DNA of 64,000 nt, from contig JACAFA010000241.1 of assembly GCA_013388525.1 (NCBI GenBank), forward strand, positions 67,959 through 131,958. The letters are read 5' to 3'. This document shows positions 1 through 8,678 of this stretch, in pieces. The stretch is from Ignavibacteriaceae bacterium. GTDB lineage: Bacteria > Bacteroidota > Ignavibacteria > Ignavibacteriales > Ignavibacteriaceae. A program made the position numbers and the translations under genes. The notes beneath the pieces were generated by a model. The model made no database searches, was not told the DNA's origin, and worked only from the letters and a program-made list of their open reading frames with translations. The stretch's first letter is position 1. Every line of letters begins with the position of its first letter.

Positions 1-540
1 GGGTGGAAAACCTCCTTCTTCGCCTGCGAGATCAAATCCGACAACTCCATCTTTTCTGAAATTAACTGCAAGTTCAGCTATCTCGAGAGTGTTTTTCATA
101 TTCCGCATTCCACAAAGAATTAAACCATAACCAACACCAAAATCATTTTTACCTCTTTCCAGGCCTTTCAATACTGCAGTGACAGTATCTTCTAAATACA
201 AATCTTTATTTGTGTGATAGACAGGTGCGAAGCGGGTTTCAACATAAGCAACTCCATCTGATTTCATATCTTCCATCATTTCGTAAGCAACTCTTTCCAA
301 TCCTTCTTTAGTTTGCATTACCGCAGTTGTATGTTCGAATCCTTTGAGAAACTCAACTAGGTTTCCTTTGTTTGCACCGATATAAAACCAATTTGCCAAT
401 TCATCTTTATCACGAGTAGGTAATTTTTTATAATGCAGATCATCAGCCAGATCAATTATGGTTTGCGGTCTTAGTCCTCCATCCAGATGATCGTGCAAAA
501 GAACTTTCGGAACAGAATTTATTATTTCTTTGGTAATCAA
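1..540 (-). CDS. add: Adenosine deaminase, N-terminal part (cut by window edge)
   Basis: The minus strand encodes about 180 residues that run off the left edge. Near the N-terminus is LLHDHLDGGLRPQT, the metal-binding HxH segment of adenosine/AMP deaminases. Further on are GVAYVETRFAP and VVGFDLAGEEGG, both typical of this family. The enzyme hydrolyses adenosine to inosine in the cytoplasm for purine salvage. I place the start at a TTG (538-540) because an AGAGG ribosome site lies 5 bases upstream and the reading begins directly before the family motif. The C-terminal half with the remaining zinc ligands is outside the window, so adenine deaminase-type relatives cannot be fully excluded. Confidence 0.88.
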   Translation of the reverse strand, partial: MITKEIINSVPKVLLHDHLDGGLRPQTIIDLADDLHYKKLPTRDKDELANWFYIGANKGNLVEFLKGFEHTTAVMQTKEGLERVAYEMMEDMKSDGVAYVETRFAPVYHTNKDLYLEDTVTAVLKGLERGKNDFGVGYGLILCGMRNMKNTLEIAELAVNFRKDGVVGFDLAGEEGGFPP

Positions 541-719
541 AATTTCCTCTATTTTCCACTCAAAAATTACCCTTTTAAGCCCCAAAAATCAATTTAAACC
601 GATGTGTTGTGATTAATATTTATCTGTCTTTTAAGAAGAATAATTGTATTTTTGGAACACAAAATTCATCTGAAATTAACAAATCAATAACTTTAATCAT
701 CCATAAGAATGGAGTTAAT

Positions 720-1883
720 ATGAAAAATTCCAAACTAGTTGTTTTCGGAATGTTATTCTTGGGAATAATGTTCCTTGGATTCCAGTGTTCCTCAACTGAA
801 CTAACCAGTGCTAAACTTTATATCCAGCAGAAGAATTGGGACAAAGCAATTGAAACACTAAATGCAGAAGTAACAAAAAATCCCAAAAGTGATGAGGGAT
901 ATTTCCTTCTCGGTACAGTTTATAGTGAGCAGGATAACATAGATAAGATGATTGAATCATTTAATAAATCACTTGCAATCAGTAATAAGTTTGAAAAGAA
1001 TATAGAAGAGTATAAAGCTTTTCAATGGGCTAATAATTTTAATCGCGGTGTTAGTTTATTTCAAAGAGGAAATAAAGTTACTGATGCAGACAGCTCCAAA
1101 ATGTATTTCGATATGGCTATTGATGCTTATAATAAAGCTATCGCTCTTGAACCGGATTCAGGAGAGACTTACAGAAATCTTGCTTTCGTTTATTTGACAA
1201 CCGGAAAAACAGTAGAATCTATTGAGCCCCTGAAAAAACTTGTTGAACTTGAGCAGGCTGAAGAAGGTTATCAATATCTCGGTGAGGTTTACTATACATT
1301 GGGCGCAAATATTATGAATGATTTTAAATTTAATTCTAATAAGCAAGACAGTATTAAGGCTATGGATTATTTTGACAAAGCGATTGTAACACTTGAAGAA
1401 GGTTTGAAGAAATATCCGGAAAATTCTGAAATGCAGGTTGCTCGTACAAGTGCTTACATCGGAGCCGGCAGAATAGATGAAGCAATCAGTTCTTCAAAAG
1501 TATTGGTTGACAATGAACCCGGGAATAAAATATACAGATATAATTATGGTGTGCTTCTTCTTAATGCAGAACGTTATTCTGATGCTGAAGTACAACTACT
1601 TGAAGCTTTGAAGATTGATCCTGAATATGAAAATGCCATTTATAATCTTGGTGTTACTTATGTTAAATGGGGAACAGCAATGAATAAAGAAGCAGAGCAG
1701 AAAGGAATAATCAGTGAAGATTACAAAAAGAAATATGAAGCAGCATTACCATATTTAGAGAAAGTTGTAGAGAAAGACCAAAAGAATATTGCAATTTGGG
1801 AGCTGCTCGGAAAAGTTTATTCCGTTCTTGGAATGACTGAAGATGCAAATAATGCATTTAAAAAAGCAGATGAATTAAGGTAA
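720..1883 (+). CDS. TPR-repeat lipoprotein
   Basis: A 387-residue protein. It starts with a lipoprotein signal: a short basic end, a hydrophobic run and the lipobox LGFQC with the modified Cys at residue 23. The rest is a chain of tetratricopeptide repeats, for example WDKAIETLNAEVTKNPKSDE and YNKAIALEPDSGETYRNLAF, so it probably acts as a protein-protein scaffold anchored in the envelope. The reading frame is open further upstream, but ATG 720 is chosen because GGAG (711-714) sits 5 bases before it and the signal peptide begins there. The next gene starts one base after the stop, so the two are likely co-transcribed. The partner protein is unknown. Confidence 0.85.
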   Translation: MKNSKLVVFGMLFLGIMFLGFQCSSTELTSAKLYIQQKNWDKAIETLNAEVTKNPKSDEGYFLLGTVYSEQDNIDKMIESFNKSLAISNKFEKNIEEYKAFQWANNFNRGVSLFQRGNKVTDADSSKMYFDMAIDAYNKAIALEPDSGETYRNLAFVYLTTGKTVESIEPLKKLVELEQAEEGYQYLGEVYYTLGANIMNDFKFNSNKQDSIKAMDYFDKAIVTLEEGLKKYPENSEMQVARTSAYIGAGRIDEAISSSKVLVDNEPGNKIYRYNYGVLLLNAERYSDAEVQLLEALKIDPEYENAIYNLGVTYVKWGTAMNKEAEQKGIISEDYKKKYEAALPYLEKVVEKDQKNIAIWELLGKVYSVLGMTEDANNAFKKADELR

Positions 1884-1884
1884 A

Positions 1885-2220
1885 GTGAAAAAGATGAATC
1901 AAAACAAACCTCCTCAGGGACAACAAATAAATATAGAGCTTGGCGAAAAAGAAGCGGAAGGAATTTATTCCAATCTTGCTATTATCACTCACTCGCCGGC
2001 AGAGTTTATAATTGATTTTACGCGAATCGTGCCAGGTGTACCGAAAGCAAAAGTACTCTCGCGGATTATAACTACACCGCAGCATGCAAAGATGCTTATG
2101 AAAGCATTGAAAGATAACATTGAAAAATTTGAAGCACGTTTCGGTGAGATTAAAATGGAAATGCCGCAAGACCAGCACTTTGGTTTTGTTCCTCCGAAGG
2201 GACCTGAGAAAGTAAATTAA
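1885..2220 (+). CDS. DUF3467 family protein
   Basis: A small protein of about 111 residues. It matches the DUF3467 family by its central GEKEAEGIYSNLAIITHSPA and DFTRIVPGVPKAKVLSRI segments, followed by a stretch on handling of paired C-terminal helices (AKMLMKALKDNIEKFEARFG). The family is widespread in Bacteroidota and other bacteria and has no assigned biochemical role. It begins one base after the TPR lipoprotein gene. A GTG at 1885 with AAGG just upstream and an ATG at 1894 are both possible starts. A terminator-like hairpin follows at 2264. Confidence 0.8.
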   Translation: MKKMNQNKPPQGQQINIELGEKEAEGIYSNLAIITHSPAEFIIDFTRIVPGVPKAKVLSRIITTPQHAKMLMKALKDNIEKFEARFGEIKMEMPQDQHFGFVPPKGPEKVN

Positions 2221-2263
2221 ATGCCCATCCCTTTATCCCTTCCCGAAGGGAAGGGAAATAGAT

Positions 2264-2297
2264 ATGCCATCTCATTTATCGGGATGGCATTTTTTAT
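2264..2297 (+). terminator. Rho-independent terminator after DUF3467 gene
   Basis: ATGCCATC (2264-2271) pairs with GATGGCAT (2283-2290) across an 11-base loop, and a run of T follows at once. It lies 44 bases after the DUF3467 stop codon and should end the TPR lipoprotein/DUF3467 transcript. Confidence 0.7.
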
Positions 2298-2358
2298 TTC
2301 GACTTACAATTACATTCGTTTTAATTGAATCGAATGAAATTGGACTTAATAATTGTTT

Positions 2359-2418
2359 TGTAGGGACGTATTGAATACGTCACTTGTTTGCAATAGGCGA
2401 ATTCAATTCGCCCCTGCA
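2359..2418. repeat. Paired palindromic repeat (two short hairpins in one larger inverted repeat)
   Basis: Two near-perfect small palindromes lie side by side: GACGTATT-G-AATACGTC (2365-2381) and GGCGAATT-C-AATTCGCC (2396-2412). They are enclosed by TGTAGGG and CCCCTGCA, which nearly pair with each other. It is non-coding and looks like a REP/MITE-type interspersed repeat. The rest of the 2298-2619 gap holds no gene I can support. Confidence 0.6.
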
Positions 2419-2549
2419 GTATTTTGTATTTTTTACTGTGAGTTGATGACTGGCTTTTTTATGACGATACAAAATTTCATTTGATTTAAAAATGATGATG
2501 AACGGTTTGTGAACTTGAGAAGTGAATAATCTAAAATCATAAATCGCCA

Positions 2550-2589
2550 ACCTGCCTTTGCCGAAACGAAAATTAAACTTCGTGCAGGT
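2550..2589. repeat. Nested inverted repeat upstream of lptG-like stop
   Basis: ACCTGC (2550-2555) pairs with GCAGGT (2584-2589), and an inner ACGAA pairs with TTCGT just inside. No T-run follows on either strand, so it is more likely a degenerate interspersed repeat than a terminator. Confidence 0.4.
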
Positions 2590-2619
2590 AGGTCGTTAAT
2601 CTTAGATCTTTAGCAGAGA

Positions 2620-3702
2620 TTAATACTTCATCCTCGGCAGAGTAATAAAAGTACCGGCAACGAAAATTATGTTTGCAAACCACGCAGTCAGCACAGGATC
2701 AAGCGCACCGTTTTTACCAAATGCCTGGCTGATTTTCATAAATACAAGATAGATAAAAGCAATCAGAATATTAATTCCAACCTGTGCAGCAAGACCGCTT
2801 TTTCTTTTATTGGCAGATATTGGTAGACCGAAAAGAACAATGATCACGCACGTCATTGCAAATGCAAAACGTGAGTGATATTCAATCTGTGCAACAATTG
2901 GATTTGTTCCGGCTCTTTTCTGCGAATCAATCAAATCCGTTAATTCACTCAGGTTCATCTCAGCAGGTTTTTGCTGCTTCTTTGCTAAATCAACCGGTTG
3001 AAAGTGAAGATCGCTTAATTTCAAACTGTCAAAGTATTCAGCTGTTTCGGTTTGATCAGTAAAAATTCTTTTTACACCCTGCCGTGCAATCCACAATCCG
3101 CTCAATGAATCGTACTCAAGTTTTTGTGCATCAATTCTGCCTCTCATTTCTGTTAAGTCTTGTTCATTAAAATCCTGAATGCTAACCCGATTTGCCCAAT
3201 TCAAGTTGCTGTCAAAATATGTTATGCTGACAATCCTGGTTTTACTATCCTGGAAATAAATATTATTGCCCGTAAAGCTCAAACCTTTTTTAAGATAAGT
3301 TTGCTCTATATAGATTTTGGTTTTGTTTGCCATCGGGACAATGTATCCGCCGAAATAAAGAGAGATAATACTGATGAGCAAAGAAGTCACAACAAACGGT
3401 GCCATAAAACGATAAAGGCTCACACCACTTGCCCGCATTGCAGTTAGTTCACTTAAAGTTGATACTTTACCGGCAGTGAATAATGCACCGAAAAGCACAG
3501 CAACAGGTGTTATTAGTTTTATTATTTCCGGTGTGAATACAACATAGTAATGAACAATATTAATCCATGGAACATTCTGATCAATAAAATCATCAAGGTT
3601 TTCCATTGCATCAATCACAAGAAATATCAGAATGAAAGCAAGCAGACTAAAAAATACCGTTTGCAGAAATTGTCGGATTAAATATCTGTCAATAATTTTC
3701 AT
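2620..3702 (-). CDS. LptF/LptG-family permease (LptG-like)
   Basis: A 360-residue inner-membrane protein of the YjgP/YjgQ family, the permease half of the ABC transporter that extracts lipopolysaccharide and passes it to the periplasmic bridge. The N-terminal membrane helices lie at about 12-32, 60-80 and 100-120, followed by a periplasmic beta-rich region (about 130-265) and three C-terminal helices. Motifs include the opening MKIIDRYLIRQF and ELTAMRASGVSLYR, the cytoplasmic coupling-helix region. It overlaps the upstream permease gene by 14 bases, so the two are translated together. Calling it LptG rather than LptF rests on its compact length. Confidence 0.88.
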   Translation of the reverse strand: MKIIDRYLIRQFLQTVFFSLLAFILIFLVIDAMENLDDFIDQNVPWINIVHYYVVFTPEIIKLITPVAVLFGALFTAGKVSTLSELTAMRASGVSLYRFMAPFVVTSLLISIISLYFGGYIVPMANKTKIYIEQTYLKKGLSFTGNNIYFQDSKTRIVSITYFDSNLNWANRVSIQDFNEQDLTEMRGRIDAQKLEYDSLSGLWIARQGVKRIFTDQTETAEYFDSLKLSDLHFQPVDLAKKQQKPAEMNLSELTDLIDSQKRAGTNPIVAQIEYHSRFAFAMTCVIIVLFGLPISANKRKSGLAAQVGINILIAFIYLVFMKISQAFGKNGALDPVLTAWFANIIFVAGTFITLPRMKY

Positions 3703-5062
3703 TTATTTCCTGTTGAAGTCTCCATCTCTTTGGAACGAGCTTCTTGAAAAAATTAAACGTGATTGTAACTGTTTCTCTGTTTGTTTTAATAGTAAGAACT
3801 ATGCCGAGAAAACCGAGTAAAAAGTTGGCAGCCCACATTCCAAGGAATGGTGAAAAGAAACCACGCTCGGCAAGTTTTTCTCCCCCAATCAAGAAAGCCC
3901 AATAAATAAGAAAGAAAAGTAAACTTATACTTGCTGCAACTCCGAATCCACCTTTTCTGACCATTACTCCCAGCGGTGCACCAATCAAAATAAAAACTAT
4001 ACAAGCCACAGGAATAGCATACTTCTTATAAATCTCAACTTCATATTTTTCAATTTCTCTGTCAGTGAATTCAACACTTCTTGCTTTTGAAGTTATATTA
4101 TTTTTTGCAGTTCTGATTTTGTCAAGCACTCTGGCTAATACTAATTTGTCATCAACTATAACTGTGTGTTTTGGAAATACAGATATAAACGATGAATCAG
4201 CTAAGAAAAATTTATTAGTTTCTGATTTCAGAAAATTGAGATGCTGTTCTCTTTCAGCCCTAAAATTGGCAACGATTGCTTTCATAGTATCAACTCCTAA
4301 CTCTCTTTCTCCTCTGATACCGCCCTGCGATTGATGAAAAGAAAACTGAGAGCCATCCATTACAATTCTGTGCTTGTCGAAGATTAGTTTTCTGTAGAGA
4401 CCTGTATTTTTAACATCCGATTCGTGAATTTCGCCCAGCCATAAATCCATTACAAGATTTTTCTGATCAGCAGTAAAATAAATTTTACCTTTGCTTGCAG
4501 TTACGACATTAACTTTTGATGGAGTTGTATAATCATAGATTGTTAATCCGCTAAGTTCATTTGTAGGTGAATTTATTTCTCTCACAAGTATTGCATAGTT
4601 AGATACTTCCTGTGAGAAAAATCCGGGTTCAAGAGATAGGGTTGGTTTCTGCTGGGAAATATCCTGCATCAGAATTCTTGCCTGGTGATTTGCATCAGGC
4701 AGGACCTCATCATTAAACAGGAAGAGAAGAAATGCTAAAATGATACTTGCAATGAATGGTGCTCTCATCATTTTGTAAAGACTTACTCCGGAGGATTTTA
4801 ATATTGTAATCTCATTGTTCTGAGAAAAATTTCCGTAAGCCATTAACGTTGCAACCAATGTTGCCATCGGAACAACCAGCACCAGCATCCAGGATAAATT
4901 GAATACAACTAATTTTATTAATACCCAGGTATCAAGTCCTTTACCCACAAGCCTGTCAGCAAATTTCATCATAAACTGGAGTAAAAATATGCCCATCAAT
5001 GTAAGTGTTGAGAAGATAAACGGTATAAAATGGGCTTTAAGTATATATCTGTGTGCAATCAT
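3689..5062 (-). CDS. LptF/LptG-family permease (LptF-like)
   Basis: A 457-residue paralogue of the downstream gene. It has the same plan: YILKAHFIPFIFSTLTLMG as first helix, the NEITILKSSGVSLYKMMRAPF coupling segment, and three C-terminal helices around residues 345-430. The periplasmic region is longer and contains a charged coiled stretch (about 260-340) not present in the shorter partner. It probably forms the heterodimeric LPS-export permease with the 360-residue protein; the LptB ATPase is not in this window. The start is ATG 5062. Only a weak ribosome site is visible, as is common in this group. Confidence 0.87.
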   Translation of the reverse strand: MIAHRYILKAHFIPFIFSTLTLMGIFLLQFMMKFADRLVGKGLDTWVLIKLVVFNLSWMLVLVVPMATLVATLMAYGNFSQNNEITILKSSGVSLYKMMRAPFIASIILAFLLFLFNDEVLPDANHQARILMQDISQQKPTLSLEPGFFSQEVSNYAILVREINSPTNELSGLTIYDYTTPSKVNVVTASKGKIYFTADQKNLVMDLWLGEIHESDVKNTGLYRKLIFDKHRIVMDGSQFSFHQSQGGIRGERELGVDTMKAIVANFRAEREQHLNFLKSETNKFFLADSSFISVFPKHTVIVDDKLVLARVLDKIRTAKNNITSKARSVEFTDREIEKYEVEIYKKYAIPVACIVFILIGAPLGVMVRKGGFGVAASISLLFFLIYWAFLIGGEKLAERGFFSPFLGMWAANFLLGFLGIVLTIKTNRETVTITFNFFKKLVPKRWRLQQEINENY

Positions 5063-5146
5063 CAGATTAAAAATAGTTAAGCCTGCTTAGTTTAACAATA
5101 TCAATGATATGTGCTGATAACTTTTTGTTTCATATATTTATCCATC

Positions 5147-6187
5147 ATGTATGATAAATTAATTTTGCTGTTGCATTTGATTACATTCCTGCTGATTACA
5201 CCTCCAACGATTTTGAGCTATCCATCAAATCAAGATTCATCAGGATTGAAAATAATTCCCGCTGATGGATATCCAAGATGGCTGAGGAATGATAAGTATC
5301 AGACTTCACAAACTTCCGGAATAACTTTTATCAGAGAAAATCAGGATGGTTCGATGGAATTTCTTTTAGCAGATGACATAGGTAAAATTCACAGACTTTT
5401 CATTCAGAATGATACGCTGTTTAATTTTTCAGAAATAAAATTCAGCAGCGAAATCGTTAATTACTTTTCTGATTTTCCCAAACTCGATTTTGAAGAAATA
5501 TTTTATGATAGGTTTACCGGAGAAGTTTATTTGACTATTGAGGGAAATGGAGAGAACCACTTGTCATATCACGGTATTTACAGGTTAAAGTTCAAAGATG
5601 ATAACAGTTTTCAAGACTCTGTTATTTCTTTGGAGAAGCTTCTGTTTCAACCAGAAGAAATTTTTTATGATAATCTTCTCCCGAATATTGGTTACGAAGG
5701 TTTTACTGCTGATGAAAATTATTTTTATCTAGGTTTGGAAAACAAGCAAATTTCTGAAGGTAATTTTAGTGAACAAACTTTATTAAGAATAGCCGATAAG
5801 CATTCCTTAAATATTATTAAAGAAATTTCAACTGAAAATCTTAACATATCAACCATCTGTGGACTTTATTCTGATGAAAATTTTTCTATTTGGGGGATTG
5901 ACAGAAATCACAAGAAAGTTTTTAAATTGCTTTTTGATGAATATTTTAACATAGTCGATTTAAAATATTTTGAGATTGAAACGGTTATACCACGGTATAA
6001 TCAATTCAAATATGTTGGCTCGCTCGAGTCAATTACTGCTGTTGCTGAAAAATTTCTATTTCTGGTTGACGACCCCTGGCTTAAATTCTTTATACCACCA
6101 ACTGAAATTTCAGAAAAGCTTGACTCAGGTACTGTAAATAATTTTAATAAATATGTGCCTGTTATTTATAAGTTTGTAATAGAATAA
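5147..6187 (+). CDS. Secreted protein of unknown function, possible beta-propeller
   Basis: A 346-residue protein with an N-terminal signal peptide (MYDKLILLLHLITFLLITPP). The frame is open from a GTG at 5111, but ATG 5147 gives a normal signal sequence. The body is rich in short beta-strand segments with acidic turns, such as LDFEEIFYDRFTGEVYLTIE, GYEGFTADENYFYLGLEN and ESITAVAEKFLFLVDDPW. The repeated pattern of an E-x-I/F-x-x-D element followed by a strand resembles phytase-like or SdiA-regulated-type propellers, but I see no catalytic signature. It lies 16 bases before the M20 peptidase gene. Function unknown. Confidence 0.55.
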   Translation: MYDKLILLLHLITFLLITPPTILSYPSNQDSSGLKIIPADGYPRWLRNDKYQTSQTSGITFIRENQDGSMEFLLADDIGKIHRLFIQNDTLFNFSEIKFSSEIVNYFSDFPKLDFEEIFYDRFTGEVYLTIEGNGENHLSYHGIYRLKFKDDNSFQDSVISLEKLLFQPEEIFYDNLLPNIGYEGFTADENYFYLGLENKQISEGNFSEQTLLRIADKHSLNIIKEISTENLNISTICGLYSDENFSIWGIDRNHKKVFKLLFDEYFNIVDLKYFEIETVIPRYNQFKYVGSLESITAVAEKFLFLVDDPWLKFFIPPTEISEKLDSGTVNNFNKYVPVIYKFVIE

Positions 6188-6203
6188 ACAGAAGGAGTAA
6201 GAG

Positions 6204-7568
6204 ATGGAAAACGTAGTTGGTTATATTAACCTGAACAGAGAAATATATGTTGAGGAATTAAAAGACTTTTTGAGAATTCCGAGCATAAGCACATTAGCGG
6301 CAAATAAAAGTGATATGATTACGGCTGCAGAATTTGTTGCAAATAAGCTTCGGGAAGCCGGAATGGAAAATGTTAAAATTATTGAAACTAAAGGTCATCC
6401 GTTAGTTTATGCAGGTTGGCTTCACGCTCCCGGAAAACCCACTGTTCTGATTTACGGGCATTATGATGTTCAACCAGTTGATCCAATAAACCTTTGGGAA
6501 TCACCACCTTTTGAGCCGACAATTAAGGATGGGAAAATTTATGCACGCGGTGCAACTGATGATAAAGGACAGATGTATATGCACATAAAAAGTGTTGAAG
6601 CTTACTTTAAAACTGTTGGCAAGTTACCATTAAATGTAAAATTTATTATTGAAGGAGAGGAAGAAATTGGCAGCGGCAATCTTGAGGATTTTGTAAATAA
6701 AAATCAGGAATTGCTTAAGTGTGATTCTGTTCTGATTTCAGATACTTCTTTATATGGACCCAATATTCCAACTCTGACTTATGGACTAAGAGGTCTTTGT
6801 TATATGGAAGTTGTTGTTACCGGACCTAACAGAGATTTACATTCAGGTACTTTTGGTGGTGGTGTGGATAATCCGATAAATGTTTTGGCTGAAATGATAT
6901 CCAGATTGAAAGATAACAACGGAAAAATAAAAATTCCGGGTTTTTATGACGATGTGGTTAACCTGACAAAAAAGGAAAGAGAGAACTTCAAAAAGCTACC
7001 TTTCTCAGAAAAACAATATGCAAAGGCTCTTGGTGTAAAAGAATTAAAAGGTGAAAAAGGTTACACAACTCTGGAAAGAGTTTGGGCAAGACCAACATTG
7101 GATTGTAATGGTATCTACGGTGGCTTTACCGGTGAAGGAGCTAAAACTGTTCTTCCCTCAAAAGCTACGGCAAAGATTAGTATGCGTTTGGTTCCGGATC
7201 AGGATCCTAAAAAAATAGCTAAACTTTTCAAATCTTACTTAAACAAAATCGCTCCAAAAACGGTCAAAGTGGAAATCTCGGATTTACATGGAGCTTATCC
7301 GATTGCAACTTCTCTTGATGATAAAGTAACACTTGCAGCAGCCACCGCATTAACAAAAGTTTTTGGAAAGAGAACCGTATTTATGAGAGAAGGCGGATCG
7401 ATTCCAATAGTTGTTACATTCGCTAAAAAATTAAAAGCTTCACCGGTACTGATGGGAATGGGGCTCAACACTGAAAATCTTCACTCACCAAATGAGCATT
7501 TTAATCTGAATCATTTTCAACTTGGTATATTGAGCTCTGCTCACTTCCTCGATGAGTATTCAAAATGA
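6204..7568 (+). CDS. M20-family dipeptidase
   Basis: A 454-residue zinc peptidase of the M20/M25/M40 family, dipeptidase subgroup. Metal-site motifs are clear: VLIYGHYDVQPVDP (His ligand), ARGATDDKGQMY (bridging Asp) and IIEGEEEIGSGN (catalytic and metal Glu). The central lid/dimerisation domain spans about residues 195-345 and includes LRGLCYMEVVVTGPNRDLHS. The C-terminal His ligand lies in NTENLHSPNEHF. It should hydrolyse dipeptides or related N-acyl amino acids in the cytoplasm. A strong AGGAG ribosome site lies 8 bases upstream of the ATG. Confidence 0.9.
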   Translation: MENVVGYINLNREIYVEELKDFLRIPSISTLAANKSDMITAAEFVANKLREAGMENVKIIETKGHPLVYAGWLHAPGKPTVLIYGHYDVQPVDPINLWESPPFEPTIKDGKIYARGATDDKGQMYMHIKSVEAYFKTVGKLPLNVKFIIEGEEEIGSGNLEDFVNKNQELLKCDSVLISDTSLYGPNIPTLTYGLRGLCYMEVVVTGPNRDLHSGTFGGGVDNPINVLAEMISRLKDNNGKIKIPGFYDDVVNLTKKERENFKKLPFSEKQYAKALGVKELKGEKGYTTLERVWARPTLDCNGIYGGFTGEGAKTVLPSKATAKISMRLVPDQDPKKIAKLFKSYLNKIAPKTVKVEISDLHGAYPIATSLDDKVTLAAATALTKVFGKRTVFMREGGSIPIVVTFAKKLKASPVLMGMGLNTENLHSPNEHFNLNHFQLGILSSAHFLDEYSK

Positions 7569-7624
7569 GATAAGTTATTCTCATTAAGAAAATATTTTAA
7601 GAATTAGTGTTTTGTTATTGGCAG

Positions 7625-7667
7625 AATTTCATCGGAATATTGACGGCATTGTTGTTGGGATGAAATT
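7625..7667. repeat. Inverted repeat with 9-bp arms
   Basis: AATTTCATC (7625-7633) pairs exactly with GATGAAATT (7659-7667) across 25 bases, between the M20 peptidase stop and the next lipoprotein gene. No T-run follows on the plus strand, so it is either a regulatory stem or chance. Confidence 0.35.
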
Positions 7668-7687
7668 GAGAGTTGAATTATAATCTG

Positions 7688-8539
7688 ATGAGAATGAAAC
7701 TTGTAATTTGGAATCTCCTTTTAACAATTTCGGTATTCTTTTTCTCCTGTGTAGATGAGAAGGGAGGTTTAGAAGAAAAACAATCCGGAATTGAAGACGT
7801 TGCCGCCAATCCTGCAAAGGATGCAGAGATTCAACGCGCTAATCTTGAACAAAGAAAAAAAATAGCCGGTGAACGTTTCCCCTGTGATACTCTCTCACTA
7901 ATTGATTTTGTTTTACAGAATTACCCTCAGGGAACCTACCTGATTGATTTCGATAAAAGTCTGACTTATAACATCCCGCATTCAGCTGTAATTTATTACG
8001 ATAAATATATTTTGGGTATCATTGCAAAATCCAAAGAAGGCAAAAGACTGATTGAAACGAAAAACATAGTTGGCTATGACCAGAGTTTTATAGATCTGGA
8101 CAGCACAGAGCTTGGCACTGCATTTTTCTACTTAACTTTATTTGAGTGTAAGGACAATTCTTTCCAGGTAATTTGGGAATCGCCGGTTCCTTCACACGGT
8201 GGATTTAACAATATGAGTTTAAATAAATGGAAGCATAAAAATATTCCTTATGTTAAAGTAAACTTTCATTATGCTCAGGGTGTAGGACATATAGATTATA
8301 ATTATTTTTTTATTGATGGAATAACAGAAAAGCCTCACCTGCTTATGACCTATGAAGGAATAAATTTTAAACGTACCATAGTTAATCTTAATGAAGATAA
8401 ATACCCGGATTATTATGAGTATGTATATTATGATCTGGGTAACAAGGTCTTTCCGAAAGATTCAGTTGCTTTTATTTGGAATCCTGAGAAAAATGTTTAT
8501 ATAAATACGCGCAATAACAAACAAACCCGCCTATATTGA
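7688..8539 (+). CDS. Lipoprotein of unknown function
   Basis: About 283 residues. MRMKLVIWNLLLTISVFFFSC is a lipoprotein signal, with the lipidated Cys at residue 21 of the form starting at ATG 7688; a second ATG follows two codons later. The frame is also open to a TTG at 7673, but that would bury the signal. The mature part is acidic and aromatic-rich with no motif I recognise. Segments such as GNKVFPKDSVAFIWNPEKN suggest a beta-rich fold. It stands alone between the M20 peptidase and ygfZ genes. Envelope location is inferred from the signal only. Confidence 0.6.
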   Translation: MRMKLVIWNLLLTISVFFFSCVDEKGGLEEKQSGIEDVAANPAKDAEIQRANLEQRKKIAGERFPCDTLSLIDFVLQNYPQGTYLIDFDKSLTYNIPHSAVIYYDKYILGIIAKSKEGKRLIETKNIVGYDQSFIDLDSTELGTAFFYLTLFECKDNSFQVIWESPVPSHGGFNNMSLNKWKHKNIPYVKVNFHYAQGVGHIDYNYFFIDGITEKPHLLMTYEGINFKRTIVNLNEDKYPDYYEYVYYDLGNKVFPKDSVAFIWNPEKNVYINTRNNKQTRLY

Positions 8540-8678
8540 TAAGTATCAGGCTTATCATAAATTAAATTTCCATTAAAATTTTTATTTCTGCTTTTTATTC
8601 GTTTTTAGAATTGTATATTTGTAGCCTAAAATTTGATGTTATAATTTATTTAATTAAAAAATCAATAAAATTTATCGA

